Source: Echinometra lucunter
Taxonomy: Eukaryota > Echinodermata > Echinoidea > Camarodonta > Echinometridae
Assembly (NCBI GenBank): GCA_029962745.1
Contig: CM057159.1
Span: forward strand, 27,040,010-27,104,009
DNA length: 64,000 nucleotides
Direction: 5' to 3'
The translations under genes were made by a program, and so were the position numbers. Numbering within the stretch: position 1 is the first letter of the stretch; the number at the start of each line of letters is the position of its first letter. Under the pieces are notes generated by a model, which saw only the letters and a list, made by a program, of their open reading frames with translations, had not been told where the DNA came from and ran no database searches. Shown one piece after another: positions 1-11,801 of this stretch.

Positions 1-275
1 GACTCTGTCAGACTGAACGATTTCGGGTTATTGACATTCACTTCTTCATATCAGTTAAGAAAACAATTAACAGACGCAAAAGAATTATCAGGCCTTCCCT
101 AAAAAGATTTCGAGAATATTCATTGAGGTACTATGTGTTATTTCTATTTTAACTCGTGAAAATTCAATAAAATCAACCGATCAAAGCTACCTGCTTTTTC
201 AATAAAATTAAAATTGTAATTTTTGCTAAGTCCTTCGTCCATGACCATGATGACATCACCAGATCATCATCATTT
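1..275. other. 3' flank of the GPCR gene, no gene seen
   Basis: This AT-rich stretch lies beyond the stop codon of the minus-strand receptor. I see no open frame, no RNA gene and no AATAAA on the minus strand. It may hold 3' untranslated sequence. Confidence 0.5.
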
Positions 276-1505
276 TCAACCACGGCATCTTATTAGAAAG
301 ATGTCTGCGAGTTTGACGAAGACTTCGCGACAACTTTGTCGGAACCACCGACTGAGACTCCAGTAGAGGAATACATTGATGGCCGAATTGATTTCGAAGG
401 AGCGATACAGAATACTCATCGCGGTATGGGCCGCATCCGACTTCACGTAGACTCTCAGAATGTAATGAAGAGGCATCATTGAGATCACCACAGTGGGCAG
501 CCAACTGACGAAGAAGACCATTGGTGTAATACCCAACATCAGGGTCACTCTGTTCTCCGATTGTCTTCCGTCGCGCACTTGAATACCGGCGTGTCCTCCA
601 GCTGGTGCTGGGGCGCGAACTTCAGAAACCTGTTTTGCACTTCCGTCAGTTCTAACTACGTTAACTAGATGAGTAGAATATTGGATGGAACCCGTTGCTT
701 CAGACACGTATTCATCAGTCGGTAGTTGACGTGATATAGTCACGGGAGAATCATTTTGCGACCGCGGTGCCACATTGCCTTGTTGACAACCTCCTGCAGA
801 GTTAACAAGGGCTTCTCCACTTTCCCCTTGACCTTCCTCTGATGCAGGTGCTGCCTTTATGACCGTCATCTTTGTGTTGCCTTGTTCAGTCAGTGTTCCG
901 TCGAACGAGGTCGGACCAGCAAGGACAGCACGGATGTGCCTACGCTGCCGAAGTAGAACAAAAATTGTACGACCATACAGGATTGTCGAAAAGATGATGC
1001 AGGGGACATACCAGAGTGCTGTGGCGTACTTCAAGAAGAACGTTTGCCAAAAATACACTTCCGGAACGTATATGCAAGTCTCTGTCATACTGTTGTAGTG
1101 CGTAAGCCATATAATAGGAATGGTGAAAACAAAAGCCACCAAAGTGCAGAGAACAACTCCGAAAGCGGCATGGGGGACAGAGATCCTACGATTGAACGGT
1201 TTGCAGACAGCCATGTAACGGTCAATGCTTACAAACAAGGTCATGACCAACTGGGAAGAGGCGACTCCTGATCGGACATAGTACATGAATTGGCAATATG
1301 CGTCTATTGGGATGACCCCTGTTAGTTTAGTTACCGTGAAGATAGAAGCAAAGAGATCCAGACATGCCAGACTCATGATCAGAACGTCTGTTCCAACCTT
1401 CTTTGATTTTCGTCCGTAGCATACTAGGATCAGAACATTACCAGGAACACCAGTACACATCAAGAGACCTTGGAACACATAAAAATAAGCAGCTATTATC
1501 GCCAT
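276..1505 (-). CDS. rhodopsin-class (class A) G-protein-coupled receptor, orphan
   Basis: A 409-residue seven-helix plasma-membrane receptor that would couple an unknown ligand to heterotrimeric G proteins. Class A landmarks are present: GNVLIL with Asn23 in TM1, LACLD with Asp50 in TM2, Cys71 at the top of TM3 with a partner at Cys144 in loop 2, the DRY motif at 95-97, SWLP in TM6 near 334-337, and NVFLY at 377-381 in TM7 followed by a basic helix 8. NVFLY replaces the usual NPxxY, so the TM7 proline is missing. Intracellular loop 3 is long, about 130 residues (187-318), polar, and rich in Ser, Thr, Gly and Glu. The extracellular N-terminus before TM1 is only a few residues. A good minus-strand splice acceptor (pyrimidine-rich, ending TTCAG at 1520) lies in frame just upstream of this Met, so a short 5' exon may be missing. 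Otherwise it is a single-exon gene, as is common in expanded invertebrate receptor families. The ligand cannot be named. Confidence 0.88.
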   Translation of the reverse strand: MAIIAAYFYVFQGLLMCTGVPGNVLILVCYGRKSKKVGTDVLIMSLACLDLFASIFTVTKLTGVIPIDAYCQFMYYVRSGVASSQLVMTLFVSIDRYMAVCKPFNRRISVPHAAFGVVLCTLVAFVFTIPIIWLTHYNSMTETCIYVPEVYFWQTFFLKYATALWYVPCIIFSTILYGRTIFVLLRQRRHIRAVLAGPTSFDGTLTEQGNTKMTVIKAAPASEEGQGESGEALVNSAGGCQQGNVAPRSQNDSPVTISRQLPTDEYVSEATGSIQYSTHLVNVVRTDGSAKQVSEVRAPAPAGGHAGIQVRDGRQSENRVTLMLGITPMVFFVSWLPTVVISMMPLHYILRVYVKSDAAHTAMSILYRSFEINSAINVFLYWSLSRWFRQSCREVFVKLADIFLIRCRG

Positions 1506-3174
1506 GTTGAAAATGGTTCCTGAAGGGATGAAACGAGCAAATATTTCAGAACATTTATATCTCCAGAAATATATCTGAAGTGGAATTTATTACGCATCAG
1601 TAACACCAATTTACTTTCAAAGTTCCAGTGATTCAACAGAGGAAGAGACCAACAGGCGGTAAGATTTTTTTTTCTTCCGGGGGGGGGGTATGTCTATATA
1701 CATGTATTAAATTTGGTTAGGGAGTGAGAAGATGACCTGTTTAACTATAAACGGTTCCTGTAACCTTTGAGGGCTGAAACTGACCACACTTTTGCGATAG
1801 TTTTAACACCAGAGGATAAAATAAAAAATATACATTTGTAAGGGAGCTCATGGAGAAGAGGTGGGGTGGCATAATATCCCCTTGCCTCCTTGGAAGCTGT
1901 CTCAGATAAAAAAACAGAAAATAATTGCATTGGATGCAATATTGGTTCACGAAACCGTCTCGTTTGAATCTTAAAACAAGCAAATTAGTTTCGCCTCACT
2001 TGATAGTTGACACCGCATCATCTCTTTTCTGTCTCCCTCGATACGCAAATATAAAGGCTTCGTTTAAAAATATTTATTTGGCGGTTGCAAAGCCATTAGA
2101 TATTCCATTAATTTCATAATTCATCAAAATGTTGTATTAGACACAAAATTACATTAATCTTAACTGACAGCTTTATAATGTATTTATTTATAGTGGAATT
2201 CATGAAGTAATAAGAGTCTGGCAATTGCGGTGCGTCATAATCGCATGGAGATTGCAGTGAGATTGTACTTTACCTTATGAAATATGGTTTTAAAATCCTT
2301 TCCATTAATGATTATGAAATCTGATAGAGTACAATAAATGTAATACATATGTTACTTTATTTGCGGTTTCCTCTAAGATGTGTAAGAAATAATACTTTCT
2401 ATCGAAGTATTATAAACTTCCTCACAAATAGACAATAAAGTGAGAATTAAATCACTTTTTCTTATTACCATCGAACGTACACGGGCTTTTCTTACGCTTC
2501 AAGTGTGAAAAATAGAAATATGACGTTGTACAGAAAGATTTCATTTCATAGGGTAATAAGAATATGAAATTTCAGCTTCTCCCAACTTTAAATGAAATAA
2601 CATTCTACTGGAAAAAAATGTGAAAGTTGATCAACGCCACTGCGACAAGAACGAGTAGTTTGTATCTCCAGCAAGCACGAGCGGAAAGATCAGGGAAAAT
2701 ACAATCTCGTTGCTCCGAAAACTCCATCATTTTCAGAGCTAGGAGCTATATCTAGTTATCTTATTGGCTTCTGAAAGGAAGAAAGAAAAAATGGCAACAG
2801 ATCACAATCTCGCAATTTGTTCCAGGAGACAATCCCCCCCCCCCATGAAGTTCATAAATTCGAAACACAAAATACTCCTTACGAGGGCTTGTATCAACGA
2901 AAATGGAATAAGGTTCAGAGTTTTCAAAAAAGGGTTACTACTTAGAAATCCTGACGACATCAATATCATGTGCATCTATTGGTGAACATGTTCCACCCTG
3001 AAAAAAAAAGAATTCCCGTAGACAATCGTAGAAGAAAGCACAAACATATAGACACGAAATTATGATTAACAAAATAAAAATTATGTTCCCCACAGAGATG
3101 GAAACAAAGATTCAAGCATTAGCATTACATGCGTATTATTTTATTCAACAAGTTAAAGCCACTTAATAATGATG
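1506..3174. other. intergenic, nothing recognisable
   Basis: This AT-rich DNA has a G run near 1680 and a C run near 2837. Short open frames show no codon bias or domain. An upstream exon or promoter of the GPCR may lie here, but I cannot place it. Confidence 0.5.
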
Positions 3175-3345
3175 ATAATGAATAATAGACAACATTTATA
3201 TAGCGCTTAATACAGTTTCTAAGCGCTTACATAATCAGTACAACATAAAAAAGAAAGAAACATACATAGAAATACAATGCAAATATAAAGTTATGATTTA
3301 ATGAAATTAGCTACTGGAAAGGGGGGGGGGGACAAATTACAACTT
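3175..3345 (+). mobile_element. SINE-like fragment, copy 1 (TATATAGCGC family)
   Basis: An AAT-rich lead-in is followed by ATTTATATAGCGCTTA, then TTTCTAAGCGCTTA, then a stretch ending near a GATATAAAGTTAT-type block. The same ordered blocks recur at about 46745-46900. Repetition inside the window shows it is a dispersed element; calling it a SINE is inference from the short length and simple-repeat junction. Confidence 0.5.
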
Positions 3346-3864
3346 ACATTATACATATTAACAAATCTAGAAAATTACTTTATTTGATTTGTATCTAATT
3401 TACATTTCCTCTGTATAATATGCAACATGATATGGCTTCAATCGTTATCTTGCAACTCATAGTTCAAGGTAATAGTGGTGGCCCCGGGTGGTGGCGCTCT
3501 TAAAGCATCTCGTACGCTGTTACATTGACGTCTGAAGGTGCTTTTTTTTTAACTCTTAACAAAAGGTGAATTGAAAATTATGCAGGCCATTTAGGCTTTC
3601 TTAGATTATTTTCGTCAACGCATGTTGAAATAAATTGGTAGCGTTCCAGTGATAAACTTGGTAAACTTTCACGAAAGGAGTGAACATCCATGTCAGACTA
3701 AATATGTTGATATGTATCGTCAATAATTGGGAGGCCAAAAGTTACTTGACTGATTTCTCGAAACCAATAGCTTGGCCGACCGAGGACCAAACAAAATATC
3801 ATATTACTTCGAACATGTCAAATGCTCCAGAAAAGTTCATTTCAGAGTTGGTTTGGAGGTTTGA

Positions 3865-4330
3865 CGATTTTATTTGATTTTGATTTATTTACATATTCAA
3901 ATATATGCGAAGTACAAAGGTATTAAAAAATAACATCATACAAAGTAGTAATATTTGTAGAACACAGAACTAAAATCATATACAAAAGAATACTGACATA
4001 AATATACAGAAGTATGGTGGCCTAAATATACAGAACAGTGCTGACCTATAAGTCTGAAAGGAGAGACAAGCAGAAGAAGCAATGCTTGCAAGGCGCATCC
4101 TCCTGGGGCTTTGTTGCATAAGTAAATAAAAAAGAAATAGTCAAAAATGAATTATAATAGTATGATAATGACGGCAATACAATGGAGTTATTTATACGGC
4201 TGCATTTACAGAAAGCTTGGATAAGTTTACTATTAAAAAGAGATGAGGAAGAGAGAGAAAGAGTGATCAGAGAGACATGCAGGAATAAGAAGATTGGGGG
4301 CAGAGAGAGCATTGAATCGAAAGGCATTGG
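3865..4330. mobile_element. possible truncated LINE 3' end
   Basis: It begins with TATTTGATTTTGATTTATTT and runs into AT-rich non-coding sequence, a layout shared by several other stretches in the window with pentamer tails (12483, 16320, 24680, 54340, 61285). No reverse transcriptase frame is present. The call is weak. Confidence 0.3.
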
Positions 4331-4429
4331 TACATAGGCCATGGGCTAGTGGGGGGTCATAGTGCACCCCCGGTGTGACTTACGGAAATGGTTATTTTCA
4401 TGTAGCCCTAGGTCTAACAATTCAGAAAT

Positions 4430-6815
4430 TTGATGTTGCCAGCAAAAAAACTGGGATGGAAGATACCCCCCATGGACTTTTTGACCACGCCCACTTTTAC
4501 AGCTGATTGTAGAAAATTAGGGGTATTGATAGTTTGTAACTGCTCTAACTTTGCAATTCTTCACATAATATGTTGCATGACCCCTTAAAATGTCGGTCTA
4601 ATTGAGTTCTACAAGTTTGTGCTGCGTTTTATGCAAATTTTTATGGTGAAAAGGTCACCAGAGTCAAAAGGTCACAAATTTTGACCTTTATATCTTCAAA
4701 ATAGAGCAAATGCAGGGATGTTTTAATTACAAAGAACCTATAACAGTTTTTTTTCATTGAAATTTGATTAAAATTGAAAGTTACATATGTCCAGTCATGT
4801 TTTTATTCAATACCAGAAAGTTAATGTTGCCAGTGAAAAAACTGGGATGGCAGATGCCCCCATGACCACGCCCACTTTTACAGCTGGTTGTAGAAATTTA
4901 GGGGTATAGATAGTTTGTAACTGCTCTTACTTTGCAATTCTTCAGAAATATATATCATGTGACCCCTTAAAATGTTGGCATAATTGAGCTCAACAAGTTT
5001 GTGCTGCATTTTATGCAAATATCTTTATGGTTAAAAGGTCAACAGAGGTCAAAGGTCACACATTTTGACCTTTATATCTCCAATATAGAGCAAATGCAGG
5101 GATTTTTTATCACAAAGACCCTATAACAGACTTTTTTTTCAATGAAACTTGATTAAAATTGAAAGTTACATATGTCCAATCATGTGCTTATTTAATACCA
5201 GAAAGTAAATGTTGCCATTGAAAAAACTGGGATGGAAGATACCCCCATGACCACACCCACTTTTACAGCTGGTTGTAGAAATTTGGGGGTATAGATAGTT
5301 TGTTACTGCTGTACGTTTGCAATTCTTCAGAAATGTATATCATATGACCCCTTAAAATGTTGGCATAATTGAGCTCAACAAGTTTGTGCTGCATTTTATG
5401 CAAATATCTTTATGGTAAAAAGGTCACCAGAGGTCAAAATGTCACGAATTTTGACCTTTATATCTCCAATATAGAGCAAATGCAGGGATCTTTTTATCAC
5501 AAAGACCCTATAACAGACTTTTTTCATTGAAATATGATTAAAATTGAAAGTAACATATGTCCAATCATGTTTTTATTCAATACCAGAAAGTTAATGTTGC
5601 CAGTGAAAAAACTGGGATGGAAGATACCCCCATGACCACACCCACTTTTACAGCTGTTTGTAGAAATTTAGGGGTATAGATAGTTTGTAACTGCTCTTAC
5701 TTTGCAATTCTTCAGAAATATATATCATATGACCCCTTAAAATGTCGGTCTATTTGAGTTCTACAGGTTTGTGCTGCGTTTTATGCAAATTTTTATGGTG
5801 AAAAGGTCACCAGAGGTCAAAAAAGGTCACAAATTTTGACCTTATATCTCTAATATAGAGCAATGCAGGGATTTTTTTTATCACAAAGACCCTATATCAA
5901 TTTTTTTTTCATTGAAATTTGATTAAATTGAAAGTTACATATGTCCAATCATGTTTTTATTCAATACCCAGAAAGTTAATGTTGCCAGTGAAAAAACTGG
6001 GATGGAAGATACCCCCATGACCACACACCCACTTTTACAGCTGGTTGTAGAAATTTAGGGGTAAGATAGTTGTAACTGCTCTTACTTTGCAATTCTTCAG
6101 AAATATATATCATATGACCCCTTATAATGTCGGCCTATTTGAGTTCTACAGGTTTGTGCTGCGTTTTATGCAAATTTTTATGGTGAAAAGGTCACCAGAG
6201 GTCAAAAGGTCACAAATTTAGACCTTTATATCTCTAATATAGAGCAAATGCAGGGATTTTTTTATCACAAAGACCCTATATCAATTTTTTTTTCATTGAA
6301 ATTTGATTAAAATTGAAAGTTACATATTTCCAATCATGTTTTTATTCAATACCAGAAAGTTAATGTTGCCAGTGAAAAAACTGGGATTGAAGATACCCCC
6401 ATGACCACACCCACTTTTACAGCTGTTTGTAGAAATTTAGGGGTATAGATAGTTTGTAACTGCTCTTACTTTGCAATTCTTCAGAAATGTATATCATATG
6501 ACCCCTTAAAATGTTGGCTTAATTGAGCTCAACAAGTTTGTGCTGTGTTATATGCATTTTTTTTATGGTGAAGAGGTCACCAGAGGTCAAAAGGTCACAA
6601 ATTTTGACCTTAACATCTAATATGGAGCAAATGAAGGGACTTTTTTTATCACAAAGACTCTATAAGAGACTTTTTCATTTAAGATTAATTAAACTAAACA
6701 TTACATCTCTCCATTCATGTTTTTTATTCAATACCAGAAAGTTAATGTTACCAGCAAAAAAAAACAAACAAACAAAAAAACTTGGATGGAAGATACCACA
6801 TGACCATATCAGCAG
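4430..6815 (+). repeat. left arm: about six tandem units of ~385 bp
   Basis: Each unit starts near GTTGCCAGTGAAAAAACTGG and contains GACCACACCCACTTTTACAG, then ATCATATGACCCCTTAAAAT, then AAAGGTCACCAGAGGTCAAA. Unit starts fall near 4433, 4822, 5209, 5595, 5982 and 6364, with a decayed seventh near 6746. Frames through it are not genes. Confidence 0.85.
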
Positions 6816-7072
6816 GCAAATGCTTGGTATGTAGAATGAAGGGATAGTAATTCGAAGAACTGTCATCAGATCAAGGAAATATTTTATAGCAAATGTTACT
6901 CTCAAATCTTTCATGGCCTGAGATCACAACTAATATTTGGATAATGCAGTTTGTTATACATCATCATTACGAAATGAGCGTGATTTCAATGAATAAAACA
7001 AATGCCAGCTTGTACATGTATATTACCTTTCCTTTATCAATGAAATCCCTTCATTCTACATACCAAATGCTA
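6816..7072. repeat. short hairpin in the centre of foldback I
   Basis: GCTTGGTATGTAGAATGAAG near 6820 is the inverted partner of CTTCATTCTACATACCAAAT near 7048, separated by about 200 bp. This looks like the inner junction of an older inverted repeat. Confidence 0.55.
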
Positions 7073-7574
7073 AATTCCACCTTTTTTCAAGCATCTGCTG
7101 ATATTAAACAAAAACATAATTACAGCTATGAAACTGCTCATTTTAATTCATTTCCAGTATAAAAACTGTGTTATAGGATCATGGTGGTAAAAAAACTGTA
7201 TTTCCTATATATCATAGGTAAATTTAGGTCAAAGTTTGCCACCTTTTGACCTCTGGCGACCTTTCCACAGCATAAGTTTGCATGAAATGTATCACAAATT
7301 TGTAGGACTAGTAAATCAACTTTTTTTAAAGTGGGTCACAGAGAAGATATTAGTGAAGAATTTTGAAGTTAGAGCAGTTATAAACTAATTTTCTTACACC
7401 ATCTATAAAAGTGGGCTCGGTTATCAAGACCTCAGTTCCTTTTCATTTATTTTTCCATCATTTCTATGCAGTCCATGACTCTTTTTTACTCAACATTTCC
7501 TTTTTATTCAGAACATTCTTCTTCCACCCTTGATTCTCCTTTTCGGTTCTTCCATTATTTGTTTCTGAATTGAT

Positions 7575-8162
7575 TTAAAGGAGAATCCAACTCCGGCATC
7601 AGCATGCTCATAGTGAATAAAAATGACCAAGAAGAGTAAACAGTGAAAGTTTGAGCAAAATCGAACAATCTGTTCAAGAGTTATGAATTTTGAAAGTTTA
7701 AGTAAATCTCTGTTAAGGGGATCCTTGAGTTGGCAACTTTGCCAGCATCTGTGATGTCATCATGGACAACTCTCAATTCATTTTGTACATAATTTTTCAA
7801 AAAAATTGATTTATATGAAATTTCAAGTCAGGAATCAACATAATTCTTCCCAAAATGCTTGCAGAATTGATATAGCCACGTCATACTCAAACAATAAATC
7901 AAAAGAATTTTTATTTTTCTTGAAAATAAAAAAAATGTTATATTCTGTGTACAAAATGAATGGAGAGTTGTCCACGATGACATCACAGATGCTGGCAAAG
8001 TTGCCAACTCAAGGATCATCATGATAGGGATTTACTGAAACTTTCAAAATTCATAACTCTTGAACAGATTGTCCGATTTTGCTCAAACTTTCACTGTTTA
8101 CTCTTCTTGGTCATCTCTATTCACTAAGAGCATGCTGATGCCTGGGTTGGATTCTCCTTTAA
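7575..8162. mobile_element. palindromic MITE, TTAAAGGAGA family, copy 1
   Basis: The ends are TTAAAGGAGAATCCAAC and its inverted partner GTTGGATTCTCCTTTAA. Long inner inverted segments match (CAGTGAAAGTTTGAGCAAAA against its complement; TGATGTCATCATGGACAACT against its complement). Similar elements lie at 17212-17843 and 56774-57319. It is inserted in the centre of foldback I and has no coding capacity. A TTAA-like target is possible. Confidence 0.75.
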
Positions 8163-8639
8163 TTTCTCTGTAATTTGAGATATTTTAGTTTGTAATACCA
8201 ACGTGATGTGAGGTGTGCATTATTGCACACAAAATAAATAAGAACACCGATGGAATTCAGCTTGTCGATATTTTCATTTTGAGTTTCTCATTTTAGTTAT
8301 AATATACATATTTTTAGTTCTTCTTATTTTGATTTGGTACTGCTCATAGCTTTGTGACTTTGACTGATTTTACCTGTTTTATGACTCATTGTAGGGTGTT
8401 TTCAGCAAGGAATTGTGAAGTGTTACGCTCCTTTTTGACACATGTATGTCAAACTTACAAATAATCCATAGAACATGTAGAAGATAAGTACCAGATTGTT
8501 GATTCTTCTTCTTCTTCTTCATACATTTGTTTGCTGATATTAAGTAAAAACATGATTGCAGTATGTAACTTTTAATTTCAGTTAATTTTCAATGAAAAAC
8601 AAATCTGTAAAGGGGTTTTGGTGATTTGAAAAATGCATT

Positions 8640-10120
8640 TGCTCTGTATCATAGGTAGAGGTCAAATTTTGTAACCTTTCGACCTCTGGTGACCTTTTCA
8701 CCATAAAAAAAATTGCATAAAAATTAGCACAAACTTGTAGAGCTCAATTATGCCAACATTTTAAGGGGTCATATGATATATATTTCTGAAGAATTGCAAA
8801 GTTAGAGCAGTTACAAACTATCAATACCCCTAACTTTCTACAAGCAGCTGTAAAACTGGGGTGTGGTCATGGGGGTATCTTCCATCCCAGTTTTTTCACT
8901 GGCAACATTAACTTTCTGCTATTGAATAAACACATGATTGGACATATGTAACTTTCAATTTTAATCATATTTCAATGAAAGAGGTCGGTTATAGAGTCTT
9001 TGTGATTTAAACAAATCCCTGTATTTGCTCTATATTAGAGATATAAAGGTCAAATTGTGACCTTCTGACCTCTGGTGACTTTTCACCATAAAAATTTGCA
9101 ATAAAACGCAGCACAAACTTGTAGAACTCAATTAGGCCGACATTTAAGGGTCATATGATATATATTCTGAAGAATTGCAAAGTAAGAGCAGTTACAAACT
9201 ATATATACCCCTAAATTTCTACAACCAGCTGTAAAAGTGGGTGTGGTCATGGGGGCATCTGCCATCCCAGTTTTTTTCACTGGCAACATTCAACTTTCTA
9301 TTATAAATAAGAACATGATTGGGCATATGCAACTTTTTAAATTTAATCAAATTTCAATGAAAAAAAAATTGATATAGGGTCTCTGTGATAAAAAAAAATC
9401 CCTGCATTTGCTCTATATTAGAGATATAAAGGACAAAATTTGTGACCCTTTTCTGACCTTCTGGTGACCTTTTCACATAAAAATTTGCATAAAACGCAGC
9501 CACAAAACCTGTAGAAACTCAAGTCTTAGGCCGACATTTTAAGGGGTTCATATGATATATATTTCTGAAGAATCTGCAAAGTAAGTAGAGCAGTTACAAA
9601 CTATCTATACCCCCTAACTTTCTACAACCAGCTGTAAAGTTGGGTGGGGTCATGGGGGATCTGCCCATCCCAGTTTTTTTCACTGGCAACATTAACTTTC
9701 TGGTATTGAATTAAAAACATGAATTGGACATTTGTAACTTTCAATTTTAATCAAATTCAATGAAAAAAAAATTGTGTTATAGGTCTTTGTAATAAAGAAA
9801 TCCCTGCATTTGCTCTTTTTTTAAGATATAAAGGTCAAAATTTGTGACCTTTTGACCTCTGGTGACCTTTTCACCGTAAAAAATTTGCATAATAAAAACG
9901 CAGCACAAACTTGTAGAAACTCAATTAGACCGACATTTTAAGGGGTCATACAACATATATCTGTGAGAATTGCAAAGTTAGTGGCAGTTACCAACTATTC
10001 AATACCCCTAATTTTCTACAATCAGCTGTAAAAGTGGGCGTGGTCAAAAAAGTCCATGGGGGGTATCTTCCATCCCAGTTTTTTGCTGGCAAACATCAAT
10101 TTTCTGAATTGTTAGACCCA
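8640..10120 (-). repeat. right arm: about four inverted ~385-bp units
   Basis: These are the left-arm motifs in reverse order and complement: TTTTGACCTCTGGTGACC, then ATTTTAAGGGGTCATATGAT, then CAGCTGTAAAAGTGGGTGTG, then CATCCCAGTTTTTTTCACTG. Copies are more eroded by small indels than in the left arm. Confidence 0.8.
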
Positions 10121-10188
10121 GGGCTACATGAAAATAACCATTCCGTAAGTCACACGGGGTGCACCAGACCCCCACTAGCCCATGGCCT

Positions 10189-11301
10189 AACAGTTTAGGG
10201 GAAAAGAGAATGAAGGGGGAAAATGTTTTCTTTCCGCCTGTGTATCAGTCACACTAAAGTGGCAGACCCCAGATCGATATCAGACCAAGCCAAAATTATA
10301 CATAGACCCGAAGGGTTAAGAATCAGTCAGTTTAAATTAAGTTTGGATTCGGTTTTTAGCTGTCTGATCACTGCTGCAGCTGACTGAAGTATAAGGTATG
10401 ATAAATTTGGCGACTATATTGTGGGTATGCCGACTAATATTTTAAAAGTTGATTTCATTATAGCCCCTGAAATGGGGAATCCCCGATGTCATGGTAATAG
10501 TGACGCCATGAAAACCGTTGTCACCGAAGTAGGCATACCTTAGCATGATGACTGAGAGCACAAAGCGAATAGATGCGATGTATTCAAAGTCTTGGTCATG
10601 TTGTGACGCATAGGAATGCTGGAAGCTTCTCATTTTAACTCCGTCATTGTCGCCCAAGGCTCATTTTACCATTATATATTCTGCATTAATTATGGCGCCT
10701 TTCCCTCCCGGCATCTTCTCTTCATTAAGAGTATCATTTATCAGCTTACTCTGTGGATCAAAATAGCGATTACTCGGGTTTTTGTATCAAACTGCCTGGC
10801 ATTGAAACCATTGACAAATAGACCAATCGTTGGAGCATCTTCTGTAGGACGGAGCAAGGTAGTGCAATCATGATCCTGATTGATGAACCAAATGACGGTC
10901 CTTACCCTCCTACTTTTTACAGGTAATGCATTACAAATCAACTTTGATATTTTAAGGGGTTTTTTTTTAGTAAGAGTTTATATTTTGAGGAAGACAAATT
11001 TTGTAGTCCTAAGCTTGTCCCACGGGTAGAAATATTTAACTGGGTCTTTCAAATCTGGTGACGAAAATAAAGAAGGAAGAGAACATAAATGAAGCAGTAC
11101 CATTCAAGCAGCTCGTTTAAAATGTTGTTCAGAATAGATCGAATGATGCTATCCTTGAAAAATTTCCTTGAAAATTTAGAAAACAAAGAAAAAAGGAGAA
11201 AAAATTCTGTATAAAAAGAAATCAGAAGGCTAAAAGACCGACATCCACCATACCAACTTACAGCCCACGATGCCAGCATGTGGTCTCTTGGAACTGCGAA
11301 A
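10189..11301. other. intergenic stretch up to the assembly gap
   Basis: This is mostly unique sequence between foldback I and the gap. Apart from two minus-strand exon-like frames listed separately, nothing is recognisable. Confidence 0.4.
10442..10941 (-). other. two minus-strand exon-like open frames, unrecognised
   Basis: One frame (10741-10941) contains VIWFINQDHD and ends close to a good donor (CAGA then GTAAGC near 10748). The other (10442-10657) contains RYAYFGDNGFHGVTITMTSG and ends at a stop. Composition is less repeat-like than the surroundings. I recognise no family, and splice phases were not confirmed. They could be remnants of a gene or of a transposon. Confidence 0.2.
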
Positions 11302-11801
11302 NNNNNNNNNNNNNNNNNNNNNNNNNNNNNNNNNNNNNNNNNNNNNNNNNNNNNNNNNNNNNNNNNNNNNNNNNNNNNNNNNNNNNNNNNNNNNNNNNNN
11401 NNNNNNNNNNNNNNNNNNNNNNNNNNNNNNNNNNNNNNNNNNNNNNNNNNNNNNNNNNNNNNNNNNNNNNNNNNNNNNNNNNNNNNNNNNNNNNNNNNNN
11501 NNNNNNNNNNNNNNNNNNNNNNNNNNNNNNNNNNNNNNNNNNNNNNNNNNNNNNNNNNNNNNNNNNNNNNNNNNNNNNNNNNNNNNNNNNNNNNNNNNNN
11601 NNNNNNNNNNNNNNNNNNNNNNNNNNNNNNNNNNNNNNNNNNNNNNNNNNNNNNNNNNNNNNNNNNNNNNNNNNNNNNNNNNNNNNNNNNNNNNNNNNNN
11701 NNNNNNNNNNNNNNNNNNNNNNNNNNNNNNNNNNNNNNNNNNNNNNNNNNNNNNNNNNNNNNNNNNNNNNNNNNNNNNNNNNNNNNNNNNNNNNNNNNNN
11801 N
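11302..11801. other. assembly gap (500 N)
   Basis: The run is exactly 500 N, so its length is probably a placeholder. The right edge is a GTA/TAG trinucleotide run, a likely cause of the break. Upstream (DM13) exons of the paralog at 14661-17034 could lie here. Confidence 0.99.

Larger units (their letters stand above)
4336..10188. mobile_element. foldback (long inverted repeat) element I
   Basis: The ends are inverted copies: AGGCCATGGGCTAGTGGGG at the left and its complement, ending AGCCCATGGCCT, at the right. Next to each end lies matching sequence with ATTTTCATGTAGCCC. Inside, the left arm (to about 6815) and the right arm (from about 8640) are inverted arrays of the same roughly 385-bp unit, with a non-repeated centre. 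No transposase frame is visible, so the element is non-autonomous. Sea urchins are known to carry foldback transposons (the TU family); membership of that family is not shown here. I could not identify a target-site duplication. Confidence 0.75.
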
